Assembly (NCBI GenBank): GCA_002291465.1
Contig: CP021238.1
Location: 930,001 to 994,000 of the forward strand
DNA length: 64,000 nucleotides
Direction: 5' to 3'
Origin: Mycobacterium lepraemurium
GTDB taxonomy: Bacteria; Actinomycetota; Actinomycetes; Mycobacteriales; Mycobacteriaceae
A program made the position numbers and the translations under genes. Below are positions 1 to 10,252 of the stretch, piece by piece. The notes under the pieces were generated by a model, which worked only from the letters and a program-made list of their open reading frames with translations, did not search any database and was not told the DNA's origin. How positions within the stretch are numbered: the first letter of the stretch is position 1; each line of letters begins with the position of its first letter.

Positions 1-1
1 G

Positions 2-533
2 TTCTACGCAAAGTGGTTGCCGCAGCTGGTTTTCGGTGAAGGCCAGCGTCCGCGGGCCTACCACGAGTTCGGGGCGTTGGCCCGCCACCTGCGGTTCATC
101 GAACGATCCAGCCGCAAGCTGGCGCGCAACACCTTCTACGGCATGGCCCGCTGGCAAGCCAAGCTCGAGCAGCGGCAGGGCTTTCTCGGGGCGGGTGGTC
201 GACATCGGCGCCGAGCTGTTCGCGATGTCGGCGGCCTGCGTACGCGCCGAGGCGCAACGCAACGCCGATCCGGTGCTCGGTCAGCAGGCCTACGAGCTGG
301 CCGAGGTGTTCTGCGCGCAGGCGACCCTGCGGGTGGAAGCGCTGTTCCAGGCGTTGTGGGACAACACCGACGCCGGCGATGTCGCGCTGACCCGCAACCT
401 GCAGCGGGGCCGCTACACCTGGCTCGAGGACGGCATCATCGACCAGTCGGAAGGCTCTGGGCCGTGGATCGCCCATTGGGAGGAGGGCCCGTCGACCGAG
501 GTCAATCTGGCGCGGCGGTTTCTGACGATCTGA
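2..533 (+). pseudogene. fadE10: acyl-CoA dehydrogenase C-terminus (FadE10-like), frameshifted
   Basis: C-terminal part of a large acyl-CoA dehydrogenase that enters from the left edge. The first part reads [20 protein letters not shown] in frame 2. The rest ([20 protein letters not shown] through ARRFLTI) reads in frame 3. The frames join near 183-190, where an extra T in 'ctttc' breaks the gene; removing it gives a seamless [13 protein letters not shown]. Such enzymes perform the first, FAD-dependent step of fatty-acid beta-oxidation. Assignment to FadE10 rests on the sequence plus the downstream order matching Rv0873 to Rv0877. The N-terminal two thirds lie outside the window, so other lesions cannot be judged. 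Confidence 0.75.
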
Positions 534-591
534 CTGCCGGGTAAATCGACGCCTCGGGTGAACGTCGGGCGTTCGGGCAGTGTTGTGAGGT

Positions 592-1300
592 ATGGCCAGC
601 TACGTCGCCGGGTCGGGGGAGTTCACCCGCGACACCGACTACATCACCACCCGCATCACCGCCGACGGCCGCGACGGCTACCCGGTCGAGCCCGGCCGCT
701 ATCGGCTGGTCGTGGCGCGCGCCTGCCCGTGGGCTAACCGGGCGATCATCGGCGCCGGCTTCTGGGCCTGGAAAGCGTTCTGTCCATTGGCTTTTGCGGC
801 CCCACCCACGACGAGCGCAGCTGGACGTTCGATCTCGATCCCGCCGGCGTCGAACCGGGCCAGGGTGGTGAACAAGCGGGTGTACACCGAAATCAACAAC
901 GGCGTGTACCGGTGCGGTTTCGCCGGTTCGCAGCAGGCCTACGAGGCGGCCTACGACCGGCTGTTCACCACCCTGGCCCGGTTCGACGCCGTCTACCACG
1001 GGCACTTCAAGTGCAATCGCAGCAAGCTGAGCGAGATGCCGGTGTTGTGGGCCTATGCCCGCGACCTGTTCCAGACGCCGGGCTTCGGCGACACCGTCGA
1101 CTTCGTCCAGATCAAGCAGCACTACATACATCGTCCACTCCGACATCAACCCCACCGGGATCGTGCCGAAGGGGCCCGACCTCGCCGGCTGGCTGACACC
1201 GCATGGGCGAGAAGCGTTGGGCGGCAGGCCGTTCGGCGACGGCACGCCGCCAGGCCCGCCGGTCGAAGCGGAGCGGGTGCCCGCCGGCCACGGCGCCTAA
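592..1300 (+). pseudogene. glutathionyl-hydroquinone reductase-like (Ecm4/YqjG family) gene, internally deleted
   Basis: Starts MASYVAGSGEFTRDTDYITT and contains the ACPWANRA motif with the catalytic Cys of the omega-class-like glutathione S-transferase fold. These enzymes reduce glutathionyl-hydroquinones or related thiol adducts. About 236 codons remain, against roughly 320-330 in the family. Lesions: (i) a one-base deletion near 751, so RLLGLESVLSIGFCGPTHDE reads in another frame; (ii) loss of the middle of the N-terminal domain, replaced by a short inverted copy of a downstream segment (846-874); (iii) loss of the segment between two RLFT-encoding repeats near 957-970; (iv) a one-base insertion near 1126 (QHYY/IVHSDINPTGIVPKG). 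The C-terminus ends at a normal stop. Certainly non-functional. Confidence 0.75.
846..990. repeat. 29-bp perfect inverted repeat created inside a pseudogene
   Basis: Positions 962-990 (encoding LFTTLARFDA, in sense) occur as an exact reverse complement at 846-874. The inverted copy sits exactly where about 65 codons of the enzyme are missing. Its ends coincide with the flanking codons GV and VNK. This is the signature of a replication template switch. Confidence 0.8.
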
Positions 1301-1314
1301 GGGCGCCCCAAAAG

Positions 1315-1823
1315 CTAAAAGTTCAGGCGCACAGACCATTCCGCGTGCGGGACGTCGCGCACCTCGCCCGCGGGGTCCATCGCCAACTTCAGCAGCTGCA
1401 CCACGATCCCGGCCAGCCGCCCGCGATGCGGGTCAACCGACGGGATGGTCACCGCGAACCGGGTGCCCGGGCGGTAGATGGTGCTGGTCGTGTTGCCGGG
1501 ATCCTCTTACACCTGTTACACCTGCAGCAGCCGCCAGGGGGCGCGCGATGGCGTCGGGCACCGAGAGCTGAATCGGGTAGCGCTCGCTGACCGGCAATTC
1601 GCCCTGGCTCTGCGGCGTCTCGCAGTCTTCGAGGTTGAGCACGTTGCAGTACAGGTAGGGCCCGACCCGGGTTCAGGTGGCCGTTCGAGTACGCGCTGAT
1701 CTCGGGGTGTTGCGGGCCGCCGCGGCCGACCAGCAGCCAGGTGCCGACCCCGGCCCCGGCGCAGAGCACGATCATCAGGCAGGCGAGCAGCACGACCCCG
1801 CCACGCCGGTTCTTGGGCTTCAC
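1315..1823 (-). pseudogene. Rv0875c-like exported/membrane-anchored protein, frameshifted
   Basis: Starts MKPKNRRGGVVLLACLMIVL, an N-terminal membrane anchor or signal sequence, and ends VPHAEWSVRLNF. These pieces match my recollection of the M. tuberculosis Rv0875c protein (162 aa, function unknown). At least two frameshifts separate them: near 1675 (GHLN to VGPYLYCNVLNLEDCETP) and near 1545. A 9-bp tandem duplication (ttacacctg twice, 1507-1524) also places two TAA codons in the original frame. The start overlaps the upstream MFS gene by 4 bp (ATGA), so the two were translationally coupled. Confidence 0.7.
1507..1524. repeat. 9-bp tandem duplication
   Basis: ttacacctg occurs twice head to tail. 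On the coding (minus) strand it reads caggtgtaa twice, where one cag-gtg-tac is expected, so each copy contributes a TAA. A slippage product inside the Rv0875c-like pseudogene. Confidence 0.8.
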
Positions 1824-3523
1824 TCGGCGACCACCGCCGGGCTCTCGACGCCGTGGCGGGCGCCCTCCTGCTCGACCATGATGGGTCTGTTACCTCCCAG
1901 GCCGGGAATCAGCGAGTTGCCGCGGAAGCTGACCAGCGTCTGCGCCAAGCCCAGGATGAGCAGGGCGGTGACCGCGGTGAACCCGACCCACAATTCGGTG
2001 TACACCAGCACGCCCAGCGCGCCGCCGAGGACCCAGGCCAACTGCAGCGTCGACTCCGAGCGGCCGAACCCCGAGGCGCGGGATTCCTCGGGCAGGTCGT
2101 CCTGCAGCGCCGCGTCCAGGGAGGCCTTCGCGATGGCGCTGGCCCCCGACGTGACCAGGGTGGCGATCACGGCCAGCATCAGGTTCCCGGCCACCGAGGC
2201 GGCCAGCGCGACGGCGGTGACCGTCACCGTGCAGCGCACCACCAGCACGGCGGGCCGGCCCAGTTTGAGTCGCGCGCTGGTGAAGTTGCCGACGAAGTTG
2301 CCGACGCCGGCCGCGGCGCCGATCATCCCTAGCATGGCGAGCTGGGCCCAGCCGTTGGCCTGATGCGCCTTGGCCACGAACGCGGGATACAGAAACAGAA
2401 AGCCCACCATTACCTTGATGGTGCAGTTACCCCACAGCGAGGTGATGATGTTGCGGCCCAACGGTTGTCGCAGCGTGGCGGTGGCCTTTTTGGGGACCTT
2501 CTTGACTTCCTCGGGCCAGCGTCGGCGCAGCGGCTCGCTGTCGCGGCGGTAGCTCAGGGTGGCGGGCACCTCGCCAGCGGTCACCTCGACCCAGCGCGGG
2601 ATCCGCATGGACAGCGACACCCCCGCCACGGTGACGGCGGCGACGACGAACAGGGCGCCGGGCAGCTTGAACAGATGGGTGCAGACGAATTCCACACCAC
2701 CGGCGATGGTGCCGCCGACAATAGTGCCGCCCAGCAGACCGAACATGGTCAGCCGTGAGTTGACCCGCACCAGGTCGATGCTCGGCGGCATCACCCGGGG
2801 CGTCACCGCGCTGCGCAGCACGGAGAACGATTTCGACAGCACCATCATGGCCAGCGCGCACGGATACAGCACCATCGACGGGTAACTGCCGCTGGCGCCG
2901 TCGTAGTTCATGATCAGCACCGCCGCCAAGGCGGTCCGCAGGACGAACGAGGCGGCCAGCGCGACGCGGCGGCCGTGCTGCAGCCGATCCAGCGCCGGAC
3001 CGATGAGCGGGGCGATCACCGCGAACGGCGCGATGGTGATCAACAGATACAGCGCCACCCGGCCCTTGCTCTCCCCGGTCGCCGCGGCGAAGAACAACGT
3101 GTTGGCCAACGTCACGGCCATCGCGGCGTCCACCGCGAAGTTGGCCACCACCGGCCAGGTCAGCGCCGTCAGGCCGGACTTGTCGGCGCCGTCGGCGGTC
3201 GCGGCGCGCTGCACCATCCAGTACATCCGCGAACCCATCTCGCGGCTGCGCAGCGCCGCGGCGCGGGTGACGGTGATCCGCTCGCCGGCGACCGGTCCCC
3301 GCGGCGGGGCGCCGGCGCCGCGGTCTGGCTGCGGCTGGTGGCTCAGCGGCGGCAGATAGCGGTTGGCGCTGGGCATCGGCGGCGGGCGGCGCGTCCGGCG
3401 GTAGCCGGTGTCGCCGGCCGGGTAATTGGCCGCGCCGGGATGGGGTGCGGCAGCGCCGCTGCCGGGCCGGTGACCCGGCTTGGCGGCCACCCGGCCCGGA
3501 TCGCCTTGCCGCCGTCCAGACAC
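1820..3523 (-). CDS. MFS-type transmembrane transporter (Rv0876c-like)
   Basis: Intact 567-aa protein. The first ~90 residues are Pro/Gly/Arg-rich and presumably cytoplasmic. Then follow about 12 hydrophobic segments, including VVANFAVDAAMAVTLANTLF, APFAVIAPLIGPALD and LGGTIVGGTIAGGVEFV, with a charged central loop (YRRDSEPLRRRWPEEVKKVPKK). The length is close to the M. tuberculosis orthologue (548 aa). The substrate is unknown. It is head-to-head with the DUF3027 gene, sharing about 80 bp of promoter region, and 4-bp coupled to the decayed Rv0875c-like gene. Upstream starts within the low-complexity N-terminus are possible, so the exact start is uncertain. Confidence 0.85.
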   Translation of the reverse strand: MSGRRQGDPGRVAAKPGHRPGSGAAAPHPGAANYPAGDTGYRRTRRPPPMPSANRYLPPLSHQPQPDRGAGAPPRGPVAGERITVTRAAALRSREMGSRMYWMVQRAATADGADKSGLTALTWPVVANFAVDAAMAVTLANTLFFAAATGESKGRVALYLLITIAPFAVIAPLIGPALDRLQHGRRVALAASFVLRTALAAVLIMNYDGASGSYPSMVLYPCALAMMVLSKSFSVLRSAVTPRVMPPSIDLVRVNSRLTMFGLLGGTIVGGTIAGGVEFVCTHLFKLPGALFVVAAVTVAGVSLSMRIPRWVEVTAGEVPATLSYRRDSEPLRRRWPEEVKKVPKKATATLRQPLGRNIITSLWGNCTIKVMVGFLFLYPAFVAKAHQANGWAQLAMLGMIGAAAGVGNFVGNFTSARLKLGRPAVLVVRCTVTVTAVALAASVAGNLMLAVIATLVTSGASAIAKASLDAALQDDLPEESRASGFGRSESTLQLAWVLGGALGVLVYTELWVGFTAVTALLILGLAQTLVSFRGNSLIPGLGGNRPIMVEQEGARHGVESPAVVAE

Positions 3524-3602
3524 GCCCCGATTCTCCCCTATGCCGACTCTGTGCGTCTGCAGGTAACGGGGCGTGGCTCGTCAACCTAGTATTGGAACCG
3601 TG

Positions 3603-4502
3603 ATGCAGACACGAGACAGCGTGACCGCACCTCTCGAGGAGTCTTCGGTGGCGACCGCGGGCGAGTGGCCCGAAGAGTTGGCGGCGGTGCTCACCGGCGC
3701 TGCCGACCAGGCCAGGGCCGCCGTCGTGGAGTTCAGCGGGGCGGAGACGGTCGGCGACTATCTGGGCGTCGGCTACGAAGACTCGTACGCCGCCACGCAC
3801 CGGTTCCTGGCGCACCTGCCCGGCTACCAGGGCTGGCAGTGGGCGGTCGTGGTAGCCGCCTATCCCGGCGCCGACCACGCCACCATCAGCGAAGTGGTGT
3901 TGGTGCCGGGCCCGACGGCATTGCTGGCGCCGGAGTGGGTGCCGTGGGAACAGCGGGTGCGGCCCGGCGATCTCAGCCCGGGCGACCTGCTGGCTCCCGC
4001 CACCAACGATCCGCGGCTGGTGCCCGGCTACACCGCCAGCGGCGGCCCGCAGGTCGACGAGACCGCCGCCGAGATCGGGCTGGGCCGGCGCTGGGTGATG
4101 AGCGCCGAGGGCCGCGCGGAGGCCGCCGAACGCTGGCACACCGGCGCGTACGGCCCCGACTCGCCGATGGCCCGATCGACCAAGCGGGTGTGCCGCGACT
4201 GTGGGTTCTTCCTGCCGTTGTCGGGATCCCTGGGCAGGATGTTCGGGGTGTGCGGCAACGAGCTGTCGGCCGACGGGCACGTCGTCGACATGCACTACGG
4301 CTGCGGCGCGCACTCGGACACCCCCGCCCCGGCGGGCACTGGCCCGCCCGCCTACGAGCCCTACGACGACGGCCTGCTCGACGTGACGCAGACACCGGTC
4401 GAGCCGACGCCGCCGCCCGAGACGTCGCAAGGTGAGACGTCGCCTCCCGAGCCGGAGTTGTCGCAAGCCGAGCCGGAGCCCGAGACCGAGACGCCCAGCT
4501 AG
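3603..4502 (+). CDS. DUF3027 family protein (Rv0877-like)
   Basis: Intact protein of about 299 aa from MQTRDSVTAPLEESS. Family-typical blocks are GYQGWQWAVVVAAYPGADHA, LLAPEWVPWEQRVRPGDLSPGDLLAP and a Cys-rich stretch RVCRDCGFFLPLSGSLGRMFGVCGNE followed by HYGCGAHSD, a plausible metal-binding knuckle. The C-terminus is acidic and Pro/Thr-rich. DUF3027 proteins are conserved in actinobacteria and their function is unproven. A start 30 bp upstream is possible but less likely. The stop codon (4500-4502) overlaps the stop of the convergent SRPBCC gene. Confidence 0.85.
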   Translation: MQTRDSVTAPLEESSVATAGEWPEELAAVLTGAADQARAAVVEFSGAETVGDYLGVGYEDSYAATHRFLAHLPGYQGWQWAVVVAAYPGADHATISEVVLVPGPTALLAPEWVPWEQRVRPGDLSPGDLLAPATNDPRLVPGYTASGGPQVDETAAEIGLGRRWVMSAEGRAEAAERWHTGAYGPDSPMARSTKRVCRDCGFFLPLSGSLGRMFGVCGNELSADGHVVDMHYGCGAHSDTPAPAGTGPPAYEPYDDGLLDVTQTPVEPTPPPETSQGETSPPEPELSQAEPEPETETPS

Positions 4503-4963
4503 TGCCGGTCCGTGTTCTCGGCGGCGGCCTTGATGCGCGCCAACGAGGCGTTCATGCCGTCGAGCAATTCGCGTTCGAAGTTGTCGGTGCCGCCGAGGAA
4601 CGCCTTGACCGACAGGTTGGAGAACGCGGTGACGCCGTTCTCGGCGTGCCGGCTCTCGATCAGCCGGGTGCCGGTGTCGGTGGGTTCGAGCTCGTAGCTC
4701 CAGATCGTATTGTTGGTGTCCACCTGGAACGCGAGCTTGCGGTCGGGGCTGATCTCCACCACCGTGCAGGTGGCCGGCCAGAACAACCGGTTGCGCCGAT
4801 TGAGGTTGATGGTGCGGATGCCCTGACGCACCGGGCCCAGCGGCTTCATCCACCGGCACTGCGGGCTCCACTGCGGCATGCGGCGCAGATCGGAAACCAA
4901 TTCCCACACCGTGGCAACCGGTGCGTCGATGTCGGTCTGCGCTCGCAACAGCGGGGCTACCAT
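4499..4963 (-). CDS. SRPBCC family (polyketide cyclase/dehydrase-like) protein
   Basis: 154 aa from MVAPLLRAQTDIDAPVATVW. It begins with the typical START-like beta strand and continues VWELVSDLRRMPQWSPQCRW, SYELEPTDTGTRLIESR and a C-terminal helix (SLARIKAAAENTD). Such folds bind hydrophobic ligands; no catalytic residue can be assigned. It lies 23 bp downstream of the DUF2530 gene on the same strand, so the two probably form an operon. In M. tuberculosis a PPE gene occupies this slot, which makes the present arrangement M. avium-like (inference). Confidence 0.8.
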   Translation of the reverse strand: MVAPLLRAQTDIDAPVATVWELVSDLRRMPQWSPQCRWMKPLGPVRQGIRTINLNRRNRLFWPATCTVVEISPDRKLAFQVDTNNTIWSYELEPTDTGTRLIESRHAENGVTAFSNLSVKAFLGGTDNFERELLDGMNASLARIKAAAENTDRH

Positions 4964-4986
4964 CGCTCCTCCAACGGGTCGGCGAA

Positions 4987-5262
4987 CTAGTCGTGCTCGA
5001 GGAAATTCTCCAGGCCGGTTTGGGCGCCGCGGGCACCGCGCCGGGCGGCGGCCAGCTGCAGCAGAAAGATGCTGGTGCCCAGCACCCCCACGCCCAGGCC
5101 GGCCAGTGTCACCGGGCGCCAGCAGTGCAGGCTCGGCACCAGGAAGGCGGCGCCCACCGCGGCCAGCCAACCCAGCGCACCGAGCGCGATGAACGGCCAC
5201 ACCCGCAGCCGCGCCGCCGGTAGCGGCAGCGCGGTGCGGTTCGGGCCGGATTCGGTGGACAT
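4987..5262 (-). CDS. small membrane protein, DUF2530 (Rv0879c-like)
   Basis: 91 aa from MSTESGPNRTALPL; an ATG four codons upstream is an alternative. Two hydrophobic helices (FIALGALGWLAAVGAAFLV and VTLAGLGVGVLGTSIFLLQL) are followed by an Arg-rich end. Length matches the family. Divergent from the marR-type gene across about 200 bp that must hold both promoters. Confidence 0.8.
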   Translation of the reverse strand: MSTESGPNRTALPLPAARLRVWPFIALGALGWLAAVGAAFLVPSLHCWRPVTLAGLGVGVLGTSIFLLQLAAARRGARGAQTGLENFLEHD

Positions 5263-5465
5263 CGCGATTAACATAACCCGCCGCCACCGCTCGTCGGTGG
5301 CGGCCCGGTTGCGCCCGACGGGCGATCGAAAACCGCTGAGCGCAGCGGGATACGCGGGCGGGTAAGCGTTTCGATGAAACGGCGGGCGGTTCGGCGGGGG
5401 GCGTCAACACCCGTCGTTCACCGGTTCGTGTCCCGGTTTCTCAGGCTTGCGTGTAACCTCGCGCC

Positions 5466-5897
5466 ATGCCTGACAGCGATGCCCGGCTGGCCAGCGACCT
5501 GTCACTGGCTGTCATGCGGCTGGCCCGCCAACTGCGATTCTGCAACCCCTCGTCGCCGGTATCGCTGTCCCAACTGTCGTCGCTGGCGATGCTGGCCAAC
5601 GAGGACCCGATGACGCCCGGGGCGCTGGCGATCCGCGAACGCGTCCGGCCCCCGTCGATGACCCGGGTGATCGCCTCGCTGGCCGAGATGGGCCTGGTGG
5701 ACCGCACCCCGCATCCCGTCGACGGCCGGCAGGTGCTAGTCTCGGTCTCCGAGGCCGGGGCCGAATTGGTCAAGGCAAACCGGCGCGCCCGTCAGGAGTG
5801 GTTGGCCAAGCGACTGTCCACGCTGGACGACGACGAGCGCGAAACCCTGCGCCACGCGGCCGATCTGATGCTCGCCCTGGTCGACGAAGGCCCGTGA
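5466..5897 (+). CDS. MarR-family transcriptional regulator (Rv0880-like)
   Basis: 143 aa, the usual MarR size. Winged helix: [20 protein letters not shown], recognition region [20 protein letters not shown], wing [19 protein letters not shown]. The dimerisation helices at the C-terminus ([20 protein letters not shown]) are present. The ATG is preceded only 12 nt upstream by a TGTAACCT element, so a near-leaderless transcript is possible. The stop overlaps the GTG start of the methyltransferase gene (GTGA), indicating one transcription unit with it. Confidence 0.88.
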   Translation: MPDSDARLASDLSLAVMRLARQLRFCNPSSPVSLSQLSSLAMLANEDPMTPGALAIRERVRPPSMTRVIASLAEMGLVDRTPHPVDGRQVLVSVSEAGAELVKANRRARQEWLAKRLSTLDDDERETLRHAADLMLALVDEGP

Positions 5898-6679
5898 ACA
5901 CCGATGCGCTGGACGTTCGCGACGTTGACGACCCCGACGACCCGAGGCTCGACGACTTCCGCGACCTGAACAGTGTCGATCGGCGTCCCGATCTGCCGTC
6001 GGGCAAGGGGCTGGTGATCGCCGAAGGCGTGCTGGTGGTGCAGCGCATGCTGGCGTCCCGGTTCCGCCCGCACGCCCTGCTGGGGACCGAGTGCCGGCTC
6101 GCCGGGCTGCGCGACGACCTGGCCGGCGTCCCGGTGCCGTACTACCGAACGTCGGCCGACGTGATGGCGCGGGTGGTCGGCTTTCACCTCAACCGCGAGC
6201 TGCTGGCCGGCAGCCGCACCGTCGCGGTGCTCGAGGGGGTCAACGATCACGAGGACCTGGGCGCGATCTTCCGCAACGCGGCGGGGCTGGGCGTCGACGC
6301 GGTGATCTTCGGCAGCGGCTGCGCCGACCCGTTGTACCGCCGCGCCGTCCGGGTGTCGATGGGTCATGCGCTGCTGGTGCCGTACGCCCGCGCAACTGAC
6401 TGGCCCACCGAGCTGAAGACGTTGAAGGAGAAGGGGTTTCGTCTGCTGGCGATGACCGCCGTCCGCGGCGACCGCGTGGCGGTGTTGGTGGGTGCCGAGG
6501 GCCCGGGGCTGACGCCGGCCGCGCTGCGGTTGAGCGATGTGCGGGTGCGCATCCCGATGTCGCGGGGCACCGACTCGCTCAACGTCGCGACGGCGGCCGC
6601 GCTGGCGTTCTACGAGCGGCCTCGCCCGGCGGAGGTGCACCGCGCGGCGGCCGGAGGCGGAGATGGACAGTCGGGCTAG
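5894..6679 (+). CDS. SpoU/TrmH-type rRNA (tRNA) 2'-O-methyltransferase (Rv0881-like)
   Basis: 261 aa with a GTG start that overlaps the marR-type stop by 4 bp. The SPOUT C-terminal domain shows motif 1 ([20 protein letters not shown], with the Asn and Arg), motif 2 ([10 protein letters not shown]) and motif 3 ([20 protein letters not shown]), which build the trefoil-knot SAM site. The N-terminal part ([17 protein letters not shown]) resembles the substrate-binding domain of the family. The target nucleotide is not predictable from sequence. Confidence 0.87.
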   Translation: MNTDALDVRDVDDPDDPRLDDFRDLNSVDRRPDLPSGKGLVIAEGVLVVQRMLASRFRPHALLGTECRLAGLRDDLAGVPVPYYRTSADVMARVVGFHLNRELLAGSRTVAVLEGVNDHEDLGAIFRNAAGLGVDAVIFGSGCADPLYRRAVRVSMGHALLVPYARATDWPTELKTLKEKGFRLLAMTAVRGDRVAVLVGAEGPGLTPAALRLSDVRVRIPMSRGTDSLNVATAAALAFYERPRPAEVHRAAAGGGDGQSG

Positions 6680-6962
6680 GCTGCGGCTGATGAAGGACGA
6701 GACCGTGCCCTGGGCAACGGGTTTGACGGTGACCGCGTTTGTCGCGGCGGTCACCGGCGTCGCGATCGTGGTGCTCAGCCTGGGTCTGGTCCGGGTGCAT
6801 CCGCTGCTGGCCGTCGGCCTGAACATCGTGGCCGCCGGGGGACTAGCGCCGACGTTGTGGGTGTGGCGGCGCACCCCGGTGCTGCGCTGGTTCGTGCTGG
6901 GCGCCGGGGTCGGCGTGACCGGCGCGTGGCTGGTGCTGTTGGTGCTGGCGGTCGCGGGTTAG
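6663..6962 (+). CDS. DUF2537 membrane protein (Rv0882-like)
   Basis: 99 aa from [17 protein letters not shown], overlapping the methyltransferase 3' end by 17 bp. Three predicted transmembrane helices (LTVTAFVAAVTGVAIVVLSL, LLAVGLNIVAAGGLA, LGAGVGVTGAWLVLLVLAV). Function unknown. Its stop overlaps the stop of convergent sepH by 3 bp. Confidence 0.8.
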   Translation: MDSRARLRLMKDETVPWATGLTVTAFVAAVTGVAIVVLSLGLVRVHPLLAVGLNIVAAGGLAPTLWVWRRTPVLRWFVLGAGVGVTGAWLVLLVLAVAG

Positions 6963-7723
6963 CGCTGACCGCCGGAGCGCACACCGAGCAGCACGTCTTC
7001 CCAGGCCGGGATGACCGGCTTGCCGCGGCGGGTGTGCACCGGCTTTTCCTCCGGTTCGGCGGGTTCGGCGGCCGGCGGCTTGGCCGGTTCTTTGAAGTCG
7101 ACGTGGGCGACCCGGGCCAGCGGCCGCAGCGGCAGTTCGAAGTTGGGATCGATCAGGGCGGTGGCCGCGTCGTCGATGGCGGTGACGGTGCCGCCGTGGG
7201 CGCCGGGGGTGAAGCAGAAGTGCACGACGTTGTCCGAGCGGCCGACCTTCCAGGCCAGCTGCACCGTCCAGCGGTTGTCTTCGTTGCGCCACGCGTCCCA
7301 GCTGAGTTTGTCGTGGCGCAGCCCCCGGGTCACGAAGGCCGCGGTGACCGTCTCCAGCAGGGTCAGCACCGCCGGACCGTCCGCCAGCATCGGATGTGCG
7401 GCGGTTGCCAGCTCGGCGGCCCGGTAGCGTTCCAGCAGCACCGGGTGGGCGAACCGGCGCACCCGTGACACGTCTGAGCCCGATGCCGCCGCGACCTGCT
7501 CCACCGAGGCGCCGGCGCGGATCTTGGCCTGGATTTCTTTGGGGCTCAACATGTTCGTCACTTCAATCTCGAGCTGCGGCTGCTCGGGAGGCTCGGCTTC
7601 GTGGCGCAACACGGCCCGCAGGTGGTCGTCGGCGGGCAGCTTAAACCGCTCTGCGGGGTCATCACTTTCGCAGATCAAATATTTGCTGTCGGCATCGAGC
7701 CCAACCACTTTGAGTTCCCGCAT
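6959..7723 (-). CDS. sepH: cell-division regulator SepH (DUF3071)
   Basis: 254 aa, against 253 in M. tuberculosis Rv0883c. The N-terminal conserved DUF3071 region (MRELKVVGLDADSKYLICES, then NMLSPKEIQAKIRAGASVEQ and SGSDVSRVRRFAHPVLLERY) includes a helix-turn-helix-like segment. The C-terminus is Pro/Glu-rich and ends PAWEDVLLGVRSGGQR, a conserved terminal motif. In Streptomyces and mycobacteria SepH binds FtsZ and promotes its assembly. Intact; the function is taken from the family. Confidence 0.85.
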   Translation of the reverse strand: MRELKVVGLDADSKYLICESDDPAERFKLPADDHLRAVLRHEAEPPEQPQLEIEVTNMLSPKEIQAKIRAGASVEQVAAASGSDVSRVRRFAHPVLLERYRAAELATAAHPMLADGPAVLTLLETVTAAFVTRGLRHDKLSWDAWRNEDNRWTVQLAWKVGRSDNVVHFCFTPGAHGGTVTAIDDAATALIDPNFELPLRPLARVAHVDFKEPAKPPAAEPAEPEEKPVHTRRGKPVIPAWEDVLLGVRSGGQR

Positions 7724-7845
7724 GGCTATCTCCTCGCAGGCTCCGTGCAGCTCAGCGACGGACCCGTCAGGTGCGCACTTTAGTCCAGCAACCGCCCGTC
7801 ACCTGTGCTGACACGCTGGGTGGTTGCGGGCTGATTGCTGTCCGG

Positions 7846-9108
<1,263 letters not shown>

Positions 9109-9139
9109 TCAGGTCACAGTGCCCGGAGGGGTCTAGGAA

Positions 9140-9209
9140 ATATCCGGTACCTCCGGTACTGTCTGGACATAGCACGTTCAAATGTAAACCTCGTTGAGGA
9201 GGCCTGGAT
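9140..9209 (+). promoter_or_regulatory. upstream region with tandem tccggtac repeat and strong RBS
   Basis: Upstream of the AurF-like gene lie two tandem tccggtac copies (about 9141-9158), a candidate operator, and a Shine-Dalgarno GAGGAGG about 6 bp before the ATG at 9210. Repeat and RBS are seen; the regulatory role is inferred. Confidence 0.35.
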
Positions 9210-10235
9210 ATGGCTAGGACGCGGATGGTCCGGCGTTGGCGCCGCAAGATGGAGGTGCGCGACGACACCGACTACGTGAACATGCTTGCCACACTGTCCG
9301 AGGGGTCGGTGCGGCGAAACTTCAACCCTTACACCGACATCGACTGGGATTCATCGGAATTCGCGGTCACCGAGGACGATCCGCGGTGGATTCTGCCGGC
9401 GACCGACCCGCTGGGCCGCCACCCCTGGTACCTGGCGCAGTCCGACGAGCGCAAGATCAAGATCGGCATGTGGCGGCAGGCCAACGTGGCCAAGGTGGGG
9501 CTGCACTTCGAGTCCATCCTGATCCGCGGCCTGATGAACTACACCTTCTGGGTGCCCAACGGGTCGCCGGAATACCGGTACTGCCTGCACGAGTCGGTCG
9601 AAGAGTGCAACCACACCATGATGTTCCAGGAGATGGTCAACCGCGTCGGCGCCGACGTCCCGGGCATGCCGCGGCTGCTCAAGTGGATCTCGCCGCTGAT
9701 CCCGCTGGTGGCCGGCCCGTTGCCGGTGGCCTTCTTCATCGGGGTGCTCGCCGGTGAGGAGCCGATCGACCACACCCAGAAAAACGTTCTGCGCGAAGGC
9801 AAGTCGTTGCATCCCATCATGGAGCGGGTGATGGCCATTCACGTGGCCGAGGAAGCCCGACACATTTCGTTCGCGCACGAGTTCCTGCGTAAGCGGTTGC
9901 CGCACTTGACCAAGCGGCAGCGGTTCTGGGTTTCGCTGTACTACCCGCTGACCATGCGGCTGTTGTGCAATGCGATCACCGTGCCGCCCAAGCAGTTCTG
10001 GCGCGAGTTCGACATCCCCCGTGAGGTCAAAAAGGAGCTCTTCTTCCGGTCTCCGGAGTCGCGGAAGTGGTTGAGCGACATGTTCGCCGACGTCCGGATG
10101 CTGGCTCACGACACCGGACTGATAGAGAACCGCTCGGCCCGGCTGATGTGGCGGCTGTGCAAGATCAACGGCAAGCCGTCGCGTTACCGCAGCGAACCGC
10201 AGCGGCAGCACCTGGCTGCCGTGCCGGCCGCCTAA
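9210..10235 (+). CDS. AurF-like diiron oxygenase family protein (Rv0885-like)
   Basis: 341 aa, ATG with a good RBS. Ferritin-like diiron ligands are recognisable: E in LHFESILIRG, ESVEECNHTMMF (E-x-x-H pair), GEEPIDHTQ, and HVAEEARHISFAHE (E-E-x-x-H). This pattern belongs to the family of p-aminobenzoate N-oxygenase AurF (PF11583). The natural substrate in mycobacteria is unknown. It precedes fprB by 17 bp, so the 7Fe-ferredoxin/NADP reductase is a plausible electron donor (inference). A second, divergent family member lies at 61114-62037. Confidence 0.8.
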   Translation: MARTRMVRRWRRKMEVRDDTDYVNMLATLSEGSVRRNFNPYTDIDWDSSEFAVTEDDPRWILPATDPLGRHPWYLAQSDERKIKIGMWRQANVAKVGLHFESILIRGLMNYTFWVPNGSPEYRYCLHESVEECNHTMMFQEMVNRVGADVPGMPRLLKWISPLIPLVAGPLPVAFFIGVLAGEEPIDHTQKNVLREGKSLHPIMERVMAIHVAEEARHISFAHEFLRKRLPHLTKRQRFWVSLYYPLTMRLLCNAITVPPKQFWREFDIPREVKKELFFRSPESRKWLSDMFADVRMLAHDTGLIENRSARLMWRLCKINGKPSRYRSEPQRQHLAAVPAA

Positions 10236-10252
10236 CCACGACGAGTTCCTTT

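Noticed and set aside
2427..5036. An 869-codon open frame on the minus strand
   Set aside because: It runs through three well-supported genes in the wrong frame or strand; its product is Arg/Ala/Gly low-complexity, an effect of high GC.
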